Positions 1 to 6,116 of a stretch of 6,634 nucleotides of DNA are shown here, in pieces. The notes below the pieces were generated by a model. That model saw only the letters and a list, made by a program, of their open reading frames with translations. It was not told the DNA's origin and made no database searches. The stretch's first letter is position 1. Each line of letters opens with the position of its first letter. The stretch comes from Spirochaetaceae bacterium. Its GTDB lineage: Bacteria > Spirochaetota > Spirochaetia > Sphaerochaetales > Sphaerochaetaceae. The stretch covers positions 1 through 6,634 of the forward strand of contig DMKZ01000016.1 of assembly GCA_003454065.1 (NCBI GenBank), in the 5' to 3' direction. A program made the position numbers and the translations under genes.

Positions 1-2311
1 ATCGCGTAATTTCGATTTTGCCTCCGTCTTGGGATAGTTCGACATTGAAGAACTTCGAGTATTTCGACAATGTCTCAATGCACGCCTGACGGATTATGCC
101 TTCTCCTATCCCGCATATCACGCTGAAAAACGGAAGCGAAGATAGTATCGCCAAGTCGATTTGTCTCTTCAGCTTCTCGATTGCATCCTCTCTTCTCATC
201 CCCCTGAGATCCAGCAAAAGCTTGGCAGAGGAATTGCTGCGAACAAATGCGGTTTCACCCTTTTGAGAAACAGCATTGGCGCTTGCTTTTCTGATTTCAT
301 AAAAATTCAATGTGAGAATCAAGCTACCGCACGCCGCCTTCACTTTTCTTCCGCTTCCGTCAACATCGAGAATACGACCGCGAACCCCATTTCTCGCTAC
401 GACTATTTCATCGCCTGCATTGAAGTTCGCATCTTTAAGCATCGCTATGTCATTAAGTCGCGATTTCAAAACCGATATTTCCTTGTTTATGCCTTCGGCA
501 TCCTTTAAAATAACTGGATGCGATTCTGTTCCATGCGCTTCGCTCTTTTCAGCCTGTCGTCGGAAGCTCCTTTTCTCCTTTAACATGACGGCGAGACTGC
601 GCTCTTTCTCGAGCAAGCGGACGGACATCAGATCCAGCTCCTCCTCTTTGGATATAAGGCGTTTCTCCATTTCGCGGAGCTCATTCTCCTTCTCGTCGAG
701 AAAAGCATGTTTCGCCTTTTCCTTCTCGATGAGAGATGCAGTCCTTTTCAAAATATCGTTCTTGTCGAATTCGCATGCAAGCCCATCATAGAATTCCCTT
801 ATCTTTTCCCTTGTCGAATCGCAAAAGCCGGCATTCAGCAATATATCCATGGCATTCGTTTCGAAGCAAAGCCCCTTCATCATCTTAAAGTCCGGACGCG
901 CGCTATCCCTGTCGTACGAAAACGAAAGCTTCTCCGCCCCATCATCGAGCAAAGAATGCTCCTTTATCCGCGAACTATGCGTGGATACGAACATGCAAAG
1001 CCCTGACTCCTCCGCCAGCTCGCGCAACGCCTCATATAAGACGAAACCATCCTTATCTCCTGTCCCTCTCTCGATTTCATCTATGACAAGCAAGGAAGAG
1101 CCGAGATCGCAAGCATGGGATATGGTCGCCAAATCCTTTACGCGCGAAGTGAAACCGGACAACCCTTCGGACACATCCTGCCTGTCGAACACATCCGTAT
1201 ATATGCTCGAAAACAAAGGCAAAGCGCATGCTTGTCCGGCAAACGCATAAGTGAGGAATTGATTTTGCAAAACAAGAAGGCTGACAGTTCTCAAGAACAC
1301 CGTCTTGCCGCCGCCATTGGAACCCGTCACGACAAATCGTTTCAGATCAGTCGAAAACGAGAACGGCACCGGAGCACCTATCATCGGATTGAAAGCGTTC
1401 TCTATCGCAAAGCAATCGCTTATGCCGGTTTCCTTCAAATCGTTAGCGGCGACAACTTCGCAAATCATGAAATAAAAATCCGAATCCATGCATTTTCGCA
1501 AAGCGTCCGTGAGAACATCCCTGCTTTTCATGTATAATGCACTATAGCGAACGATTATCTTTCTCTTCGCTTCCTCTATCCTGGCCTCAATCCGATTTTC
1601 GCTTCTGACGTAATCGCTCAGTCTTTTCGTTTGGGCATAGACGCTTTTACCGCTATTGGAACGCCTTTTCGTTGCGCCATCGATTTTCTCATCGCCTTTG
1701 ATATTGAAAACGCCACCGTTTTTAAATACGAAGAATTCCTCGCCGTCTCTGAATGCCGTTTCCTTTATTTCAAGATTGTCGAAATTCTCGGATACGAATT
1801 TTTTCTTGTATTCCTTCTTGTCGTGGAAAAGCGCATTCAATGTTTTGAGCAACGGAACGATTTCAGGATGCGAGTCGGATATGCTCCCATGCTCGTCAAT
1901 GAACGGCAAAAGCTCGGACGAAGCGGATATGAGCTCTTCCGGGATCGCAAAACGCATGAAATCGAGCTTTGAAAACAAATTGAAGAAAACGGCTGCTTGC
2001 CTTACAAATAGCGAAACCTTGCGAACCTGAACGGCGGACAACCCCGTCAGCATATCCGCATCAGCTATAAAGCGTATATTCGGAATCCGATTCCTCTTAA
2101 GAGCCTGAAGCTCGAGTTTTCCCGTCTCTTCGAGTTGAGAGACGTGTTCCAGCAACATGCGGATTTTTTCATGCCTGTCGTGAAAGTCCCCGACGGAAAA
2201 GACGAAATCTCCTAAGGAATCCCTGAAGTCGAAAAGGGAGTGAGAGGCTATGTGCTTTTCAGCAAAAGATCGCCAAAGCGAAAATTCAAGCGCCTGTTCG
2301 TCGAACGGCAT
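1..2311 (-). CDS. mutS2: Divergent MutS2 family ATPase with C-terminal Smr domain, 3' end cut by the window edge
   Basis: The frame is open without a stop for 770 codons from ATG 2311-2309 to the left edge. I checked it triplet by triplet. Residues 1-320 match the poorly conserved MutS2 clamp and lever region. The ATPase follows: Walker A TGSNGGGKT at 329-337 (Lys336), Walker B LLVIDE ending in Asp411-Glu412, and an H-loop STH with His445. About 500-610 is charged, Glu/Lys-rich and probably coiled coil. A KOW-like stretch (GDEIVVARNGVRGRI) comes next, then an Smr domain from about 699 with LDLRG (Asp701). MutS2 proteins are usually near 780 residues, so few codons should be missing. In known members MutS2 is a cytoplasmic ATPase linked to suppression of recombination or rescue of collided ribosomes, not classical mismatch repair; the role here is inferred. 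Oddities: Ser replaces the usual Pro in the P-loop, and the Smr HGxG motif reads CGIGEG (Cys733). GGAAG lies 9 bases before the ATG, which overlaps the upstream stop by one base. Confidence 0.9.
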   Translation of the reverse strand, partial: MPFDEQALEFSLWRSFAEKHIASHSLFDFRDSLGDFVFSVGDFHDRHEKIRMLLEHVSQLEETGKLELQALKRNRIPNIRFIADADMLTGLSAVQVRKVSLFVRQAAVFFNLFSKLDFMRFAIPEELISASSELLPFIDEHGSISDSHPEIVPLLKTLNALFHDKKEYKKKFVSENFDNLEIKETAFRDGEEFFVFKNGGVFNIKGDEKIDGATKRRSNSGKSVYAQTKRLSDYVRSENRIEARIEEAKRKIIVRYSALYMKSRDVLTDALRKCMDSDFYFMICEVVAANDLKETGISDCFAIENAFNPMIGAPVPFSFSTDLKRFVVTGSNGGGKTVFLRTVSLLVLQNQFLTYAFAGQACALPLFSSIYTDVFDRQDVSEGLSGFTSRVKDLATISHACDLGSSLLVIDEIERGTGDKDGFVLYEALRELAEESGLCMFVSTHSSRIKEHSLLDDGAEKLSFSYDRDSARPDFKMMKGLCFETNAMDILLNAGFCDSTREKIREFYDGLACEFDKNDILKRTASLIEKEKAKHAFLDEKENELREMEKRLISKEEELDLMSVRLLEKERSLAVMLKEKRSFRRQAEKSEAHGTESHPVILKDAEGINKEISVLKSRLNDIAMLKDANFNAGDEIVVARNGVRGRILDVDGSGRKVKAACGSLILTLNFYEIRKASANAVSQKGETAFVRSNSSAKLLLDLRGMRREDAIEKLKRQIDLAILSSLPFFSVICGIGEGIIRQACIETLSKYSKFFNVELSQDGGKIEITR

Positions 2312-5256
2312 CAGATGCCACTTCCGAAAGCACCACCGAATAATCCGGACCCATTGACAGCCAAATAGAAAAGCGGAACTCCCTTGAAGCTGTCGCCGAC
2401 GTTTTCCTGACAAATCGAATATCGAACCCCGATATCGAAGAAGAACGAAGTGAAATACGTGCCGAGTATGGTCGGGGCAATCCTTGCATAAGTCAAGAAG
2501 CTGAAATCGAACTTGAACCCATCATACGCCACAGGATCAGCCAGGGGATTTTCCGTATAATTCAGGTATGTCGCGGATGGAATGAACTCCAACGCCAAAG
2601 CCCTCACCACAAAAGGAACATCCATGAACGTCTCGCTCAAATCCACAGAGAAGAGAAGCATGTTAGCGCTCAGCTTCGCTTCCAGATTATGATCCGAAGT
2701 CAACGCATTCTTCTGATACGGCGTATATCTGTAGAACACCGAAAGGCTCAAGGAAACGGGAAGGGAATATGTGAGCGTGCGCGTATTCTGAACAGGTATG
2801 AGCTTAGGAAGATCAAAGCTCAGGGTAAGTTGCGCAGATGGGAAGAACAGAAAGGATGAATTCTTGAAGTGCGTATTGACATCGCTCACGTTCGTCCTCA
2901 ACGATGCCTTGAATCCGAGCGTATTCCTGAAACCGTATCCCTTCTGGATCAGATCAGTATAGGCTAGATTCAAATTGAAGCCCAAGCTATCCCGGACATA
3001 TACATTGCTCTCGTACAGCGGAAGGTCGTAACCGACGTTTCCGGATATTTGGAATGCGCGATTGGTGGCAAAGCACTTCGTCCATGCGACAGAAAATGCG
3101 GTCGAAAAATCAAAATGGGTTCGAGTCTGCGTGACGCTATCGTCAAACTTCAAGATCGGCTTGAGGGTCAAACTCATCAGAAGGCTCTTCGATTCGAAAG
3201 CATGCGTATAATCGATATCTATATGATGCTTTCCGACTTTGCCCTTCCTGGGAACCACGTAATGCGCTGAAAAAGACGAGTGGAATTGATCCGTAAACTC
3301 CTTATTCTGTACAAGCAAGCCGTACGAATCGGATGACGGCCTTTCGTTTCCGATTGCAAAATCTGGCGCTTCAAGTCGTCCGAAATCAGGAAGCAGCAGC
3401 CCCTTTGAAGCAAATGGCAGCGATCTGACGAAAGGATGGTGCCTGAACGGCACTCTGCCGCTTGGCGCCGGAGAAGGCGCATGATCTTTGCCGAAAGTAC
3501 ACCACATCAGGTGTGGAGTGGCGTCGTTCGGAGAGACGGCATTATCTGCAATCTCTTCGGAAGTCATGCCGACTTCGCCAAGCTGCGACGGATATTCGAA
3601 AAACGTCATCGACGACACAGGCGCGAACCTTATGCTGTCCTGCGCATATCCGTCGGAAATAAAAACAAGATTTTCGCCTACGATTTTCGGAGAAATCACT
3701 CCGCCTTCCAAATCCTCGTTCGCCAGCTTGTACGCATATCCGCCCGAACCATCGGGCAAAAGAACTCCAAGCCTAGGATAATGCACCGAAGACGGATCCA
3801 CGCCTTTCCTCGCATACGAGAAAATGAAGCGATCATGCAGGGAATCGTATGAAAGCCCTCTTTTGACGACTGATTCGGAATCATCGAACTCATAAAGCTT
3901 TCTTGCGGAGAAATCGTATATGCAAACGTTCGTCTCAATTCCCTTTTTGCTCAAATACGCCACTTTGCCATCCGAACATTGCGCAAGCGAATAGACATCC
4001 TCTCCTCGTCCTATGCAATGCTTGGCGAATACGTTTCCGTTGATGTCGGAGAACTCAATCGTCTTTCGGATTCCATCGTACCTGTACAAAGCAAGGCATG
4101 TTTCTCCGTCGAACATGGAAAAAGCGAAATCATGAACATCAGCTATCCTATTCGAAAAACGGATTCTGCCACGAACAACATCGTATATCCTAAGAGCCGG
4201 CTTGTCATTCTCATACTCGATCATTCCGAAAAAACTTCCGTCGGAAGAAAATGCGAACTTAACGAGGTCGCGGAACGAAATCACTCCCTCTACGCCCGCA
4301 TCGCCGTATTTGTAAATCTCCTTGGCCACCGTATCCGCAAAGAACAGCGCTTCGCCCGAATCGAACAAGTTGGCATAAGTCGAATCTTCGGCTATGAGCT
4401 TATCGGACGGAACTTCTTCAGGAAAGACAAACGAAGTGATGAAGTTGTCGTACGCCGTATCCATATAGATCCCGTACACATTCCTGAAAAGGCTCTTTAT
4501 GGAAAGACTGGATGACAATCCGGCGGTAAACTCGGCCATTTTCTCCTTGCCGTATTTTTCATATATATGCTTGAAAAACGCACCCGTGAAAACATATCCC
4601 GTCTTCGACGGCGTCCGCTCGCGACCCAAAGCTCCGGATGTGCGCCTGAAACTGAGTATCTCGCGCTTCTTGATACCCTGAAGAATGCTATTCATGGCGA
4701 AAACGTCATTGGCCCTTCCGCCTCCCGACAAACTCTCAACCATCACGGCATACCCCTCGGTCAAGCCGAAATTCATGAAAAACGAGTTGTTGAAAACATC
4801 TCCAATGATCAGGCTGAAGAAATCCATCGCAGGCGACTTCACGCTCAAAGTGAGAGCATGCGTCAGCTCGTGTATCAGGATAGAATACTCAATATCCTCA
4901 AAACAGCTCAGATCGCCCTCCTCGGAGACCGTATTGTACAAGGTTATGTGATCCGACGTATTGGAAGTATAATACGCATTCAACCGACCAATATCGTCGG
5001 TGATCACTATCGGAAAGCCGCTTGGTTCCCAATCGGTTCCAAGCAAATCATTGATGCTTGCAAGCGCTTTCTCGCAATTCACCTCGGTCCTGCGGGCGAA
5101 CTCGATATTCTCCGGCGGAAAGCATATTCTGAAATGCTCTGTTTCTATGGAATCCAGCTTCTGATACCCGTCGAATATTGCCGCAAACCCCGCAAAGGGC
5201 AGCATGAAAAGAACCGCGAAAACGAAAAAGGTGATTAAATTCCTGTACTTGCCCAT
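2311..5256 (-). CDS. Exported peptidase-MA-like zinc metalloprotease with propeller-like and outer-membrane barrel-like regions
   Basis: This 981-residue protein starts with a signal peptide: MGKYR, then a hydrophobic core to about residue 24, with likely cleavage near Ala25/26. Residues 30-280 form a gluzincin-type domain. HELTH at 129-133 gives zinc ligands His129 and His133 and catalytic Glu130; TEGYA at 166-170 offers Glu167 as third ligand. The later GAFFKHIYEKYG segment and the following helices fit the peptidase MA fold. Residues about 300-600 hold repeated strand patterns such as FSSDG, LRIYDV and CIYDFSARKLYEF, as in TolB- or WD40-like propellers, but I cannot count blades. From about 650 to the end alternating hydrophobic and polar strands resemble an outer-membrane barrel. 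I infer a protease anchored at the outer membrane; its substrate is unknown. The ATG follows tRNA-Arg by 10 bases with only a weak AGAG site, so it probably shares the tRNA promoter. Its stop overlaps the mutS2 start. The peptidase call is firm, the barrel call moderate. Confidence 0.88.
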   Translation of the reverse strand: MGKYRNLITFFVFAVLFMLPFAGFAAIFDGYQKLDSIETEHFRICFPPENIEFARRTEVNCEKALASINDLLGTDWEPSGFPIVITDDIGRLNAYYTSNTSDHITLYNTVSEEGDLSCFEDIEYSILIHELTHALTLSVKSPAMDFFSLIIGDVFNNSFFMNFGLTEGYAVMVESLSGGGRANDVFAMNSILQGIKKREILSFRRTSGALGRERTPSKTGYVFTGAFFKHIYEKYGKEKMAEFTAGLSSSLSIKSLFRNVYGIYMDTAYDNFITSFVFPEEVPSDKLIAEDSTYANLFDSGEALFFADTVAKEIYKYGDAGVEGVISFRDLVKFAFSSDGSFFGMIEYENDKPALRIYDVVRGRIRFSNRIADVHDFAFSMFDGETCLALYRYDGIRKTIEFSDINGNVFAKHCIGRGEDVYSLAQCSDGKVAYLSKKGIETNVCIYDFSARKLYEFDDSESVVKRGLSYDSLHDRFIFSYARKGVDPSSVHYPRLGVLLPDGSGGYAYKLANEDLEGGVISPKIVGENLVFISDGYAQDSIRFAPVSSMTFFEYPSQLGEVGMTSEEIADNAVSPNDATPHLMWCTFGKDHAPSPAPSGRVPFRHHPFVRSLPFASKGLLLPDFGRLEAPDFAIGNERPSSDSYGLLVQNKEFTDQFHSSFSAHYVVPRKGKVGKHHIDIDYTHAFESKSLLMSLTLKPILKFDDSVTQTRTHFDFSTAFSVAWTKCFATNRAFQISGNVGYDLPLYESNVYVRDSLGFNLNLAYTDLIQKGYGFRNTLGFKASLRTNVSDVNTHFKNSSFLFFPSAQLTLSFDLPKLIPVQNTRTLTYSLPVSLSLSVFYRYTPYQKNALTSDHNLEAKLSANMLLFSVDLSETFMDVPFVVRALALEFIPSATYLNYTENPLADPVAYDGFKFDFSFLTYARIAPTILGTYFTSFFFDIGVRYSICQENVGDSFKGVPLFYLAVNGSGLFGGAFGSGI
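2312..2325 (-). promoter_or_regulatory. mutS2 ribosome binding site inside the end of the peptidase gene
   Basis: GGAAG (2325-2321) sits 9 bases before the mutS2 ATG (2311-2309). The ATG shares base 2311 with the peptidase TGA stop (2313-2311), forming TGATG. This layout typically lets terminating ribosomes restart on the next gene, and it fixes both the mutS2 start and the shared transcript. Confidence 0.65.
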
Positions 5257-5266
5257 AAAACTCTAG
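5257..5266 (-). promoter_or_regulatory. Ten-base tRNA-to-mRNA junction with weak ribosome binding site
   Basis: After the tRNA discriminator base the minus strand reads CTAGAGTTTT and then the peptidase ATG. AGAG (5264-5261) lies 4 bases before the ATG and is the only Shine-Dalgarno-like match. If the tRNA 3' end is cut out of a joint transcript, the message would begin with only this 10-base leader. Confidence 0.5.
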
Positions 5267-5340
5267 TACGCCAGACTGGAGTCGAACCAGCGACTTGCTG
5301 CTTAGAAGGCAGCTACTCTATCCTGCTGAGTTACTGGCGC
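5267..5340 (-). tRNA. tRNA-Arg, anticodon UCU
   Basis: The minus strand folds into a full 74-base cloverleaf. The acceptor stem is GCGCCAG with CTGGCGT, giving a G1-U72 wobble, and the discriminator base is A. The D stem is ACTC/GAGT. The anticodon stem GCTGC/GCAGC is perfect, with loop CTTCTAA, placing anticodon TCT at 5306-5304. The T stem is GCTGG/CCAGT with loop TTCGACT. It reads arginine codons AGA and AGG, which are common in the neighbouring mutS2. CCA is not encoded: CTA follows the discriminator base, so CCA must be added after transcription. A good sigma70-like promoter lies about 50 bases upstream, and the peptidase gene starts 10 bases downstream. Confidence 0.97.
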
Positions 5341-5360
5341 GTGAAATAATTGTTGAAAAC

Positions 5361-5376
5361 CGCAAATGCGATATCG
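5361..5376. promoter_or_regulatory. Two overlapping short palindromes in the tRNA leader
   Basis: Just downstream of the proposed start point, cgca-aa-tgcg (5361-5370) overlaps the perfect palindrome cgatatcg (5369-5376). The position, between promoter and tRNA, would suit an operator or a processing signal. The elements are short and could arise by chance. The 2-base gap in the first one makes a stable RNA hairpin unlikely. Confidence 0.2.
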
Positions 5377-5389
5377 ACATATTCTTAGT

Positions 5390-5417
5390 ATTATACGGTT
5401 TCACTAAAAATAATCAA
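5390..5417 (-). promoter_or_regulatory. Sigma70-type promoter for tRNA-Arg and probably the peptidase-mutS2 operon
   Basis: The minus strand carries TTGATT (5417-5412), a 16-base spacer and a consensus TATAAT (5395-5390). Transcription would start near 5383, giving a leader of about 43 bases before the tRNA. No other convincing promoter lies between this point and the peptidase gene, so it likely serves all three downstream genes. The -10 element is perfect, while the -35 has four of six consensus bases. Confidence 0.7.
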
Positions 5418-5454
5418 GAATACTTCTGAAAAACTGCAGCTACTCGAAGATGAC

Positions 5455-5473
5455 GGCGGATTTCCGAGCCGCC
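5455..5473 (-). terminator. GC-rich hairpin after the anti-sigma gene, no adjacent T-run
   Basis: GGCGG and CCGCC flank a 9-base loop and begin directly after the TAG stop (5476-5474). The stem is short and no T-run follows at once; the nearest, TTTTT, is more than 20 bases away. It may stabilise the 3' end or act with a protein factor. A true intrinsic terminator is doubtful. Confidence 0.25.
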
Positions 5474-5974
5474 CTAATGCCTTATCGGTTCAAGAACCAC
5501 GCTGTAGCCCATTTCCTCTATCGCCCTGATGTGATCTTCAAGGGATAGCTCCTTTTCATTCGAAACCTGATAGATGTTCTCCCTGCTTATGTTGGAATTC
5601 GCCGCAGGCACGATCTTTTCGATTTCGCGGCTGTTGGGATTCAGCGCAACGATGGTGCCTATCATTATCATCACGAAAGCGGCGGCTGTGGTGGCAAGAC
5701 CGGCAAAGGAAACGCTGAACGTCTTTTTGAAAAACGAAAGGATCCCATCGTCTGTCTTGCCCCTCTCCATCTGCTCGAGAATATCCTCCTTAGCATCCGC
5801 TATCTCCTTGTCGCTGGGAAAAGCGCTGACTAGATCCGCTTCAAGACGCTCCAGCTCCTCAAGCCTTTTCTGACAGTCAGGGCAAATGAGAATATGCTTG
5901 TGAACCGCGCTGCTCTCATCCGCCTTCATCTCGTTGTCCAAGTATTCGTATATCTTCTCATCCGTCAAATGCAT
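5474..5974 (-). CDS. Membrane-bound zinc anti-sigma factor-like protein (zf-HC2 type)
   Basis: The protein has 166 residues and begins MHLTDEKIYEYLDNE. I chose this ATG because GAGGAG lies 8 bases upstream; the frame also runs further up to 6031, but that extension has no good site. The N-terminal domain carries the zinc anti-sigma signature H27-x3-C31-x2-C34 within HILICPDC, followed by a charged helix. One membrane segment spans about 87-110 (AGLATTAAAFVMIMIGTIVAL). A short outer domain of about 55 residues ends GYSVVLEPIRH. By family knowledge, the cytoplasmic zinc domain would bind and hold an ECF sigma factor, released by an envelope signal. No sigma factor gene is next to it in the visible sequence: the upstream gene end shows no sigma region 4, and downstream lies a tRNA. 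It may instead regulate another partner through the same fold. The gene seems to have its own upstream regulatory region. Confidence 0.8.
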   Translation of the reverse strand: MHLTDEKIYEYLDNEMKADESSAVHKHILICPDCQKRLEELERLEADLVSAFPSDKEIADAKEDILEQMERGKTDDGILSFFKKTFSVSFAGLATTAAAFVMIMIGTIVALNPNSREIEKIVPAANSNISRENIYQVSNEKELSLEDHIRAIEEMGYSVVLEPIRH

Positions 5975-5982
5975 GCGATCAT

Positions 5983-5988
5983 CTCCTC
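5983..5988 (-). promoter_or_regulatory. Strong Shine-Dalgarno of the anti-sigma gene
   Basis: GAGGAG is separated from ATG 5974-5972 by 8 bases. It settles the start of the anti-sigma gene at this ATG and rules against the longer frame that begins at 6031. It lies 3 bases downstream of an inverted repeat that could fold in the mRNA. Confidence 0.75.
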
Positions 5989-5991
5989 GAA

Positions 5992-6008
5992 TCCTGAGTT
6001 TTTCAGGA
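5992..6008 (-). promoter_or_regulatory. Inverted repeat in the leader of the anti-sigma gene
   Basis: Six-base perfect arms TCCTGA and TCAGGA flank a 5-base A-rich loop (AAAAC on the minus strand). One mismatch further out, two more base pairs are possible. It lies 3 bases before the GAGGAG ribosome binding site, so it could act as an mRNA hairpin that affects translation, or as a protein-binding operator. There is no T-run after it, so it is not a terminator. Confidence 0.45.
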
Positions 6009-6018
6009 ATCCCAACAC

Positions 6019-6053
6019 TATATATAAACAACTATAAGGCAAAAAAGGTTTCA
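6019..6053 (-). promoter_or_regulatory. Putative promoter region of the anti-sigma gene
   Basis: The minus strand carries TGAAAC (6053-6048), then CC and six T, similar to the -35 of ECF sigma promoters such as the sigma W type (TGAAAC). About 16-17 bases further lies TTGTTT, a poor match to the usual CGTA-like -10. AT-rich TATATATA follows (6028-6019 region) and could serve as a housekeeping -10, although no good -35 is properly spaced for it. A promoter is expected here, but which sigma factor uses it is open. Confidence 0.35.
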
Positions 6054-6057
6054 AACG

Positions 6058-6076
6058 AAAAAACATCCGACGGATT
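6058..6076 (-). terminator. Weak terminator-like hairpin with T-run
   Basis: On the minus strand ATCC-GTC-GGAT is followed by G and six T (6063-6058). The stem is only 4 bp, below what a good intrinsic terminator needs. Together with the stronger hairpins just upstream it may end transcription of the right-hand gene, but this is tentative. Confidence 0.25.
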
Positions 6077-6088
6077 CCGACCGTTGAA

Positions 6089-6116
6089 GCTTTTAGGGCG
6101 CTTCTAAAAGCACCCT
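6089..6116 (-). other. Two mutually exclusive hairpins directly after a stop codon
   Basis: Immediately after TAA (6119-6117) the minus strand forms AGGGTGCTT / AAGCGCCCT, nine pairs including one G-U, with loop TTAG (6116-6095). Overlapping it, GCTTTTAG / CTAAAAGC is a perfect 8-bp stem with a 7-base loop (6111-6089). Both cannot form together. On the plus strand the first stem would contain a C-A mismatch, so the pairing favours minus-strand RNA. No U-run follows directly, so it is not a standard terminator; it may protect the 3' end or act in attenuation. Confidence 0.5.

Noticed and set aside
312..791. Plus-strand frame of 159 codons, rich in Ser, Phe and Arg
   Set aside because: It is antisense to the coiled-coil and KOW part of mutS2. 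The low-complexity composition mirrors the Glu/Lys-rich codons opposite, and it has no domain signature.
1115..2030. Several plus-strand frames of 110-140 codons across the mutS2 core
   Set aside because: They overlap the Walker A region and the N-terminal half of mutS2 on the other strand, overlap one another, and show no recognisable protein features.
2286..2489. Minus-strand frame of 67 codons at the protease-mutS2 junction
   Set aside because: It is an alternative frame across the end of the protease and the start of mutS2. Both of those are well supported and leave no room for it.
3979..5238. Plus-strand frames of 178 and 223 codons opposite the protease
   Set aside because: They lie antisense to the signal peptide, HELTH domain and propeller-like part of the protease, which has far stronger coding evidence. 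No convincing domain is seen in them.
5975..6031. Longer N-terminus for the anti-sigma protein, beginning at 6031
   Set aside because: The extra 19 residues are encoded by the inverted repeat and the Shine-Dalgarno region. GAGGAG with 8-base spacing points clearly to the ATG at 5974.
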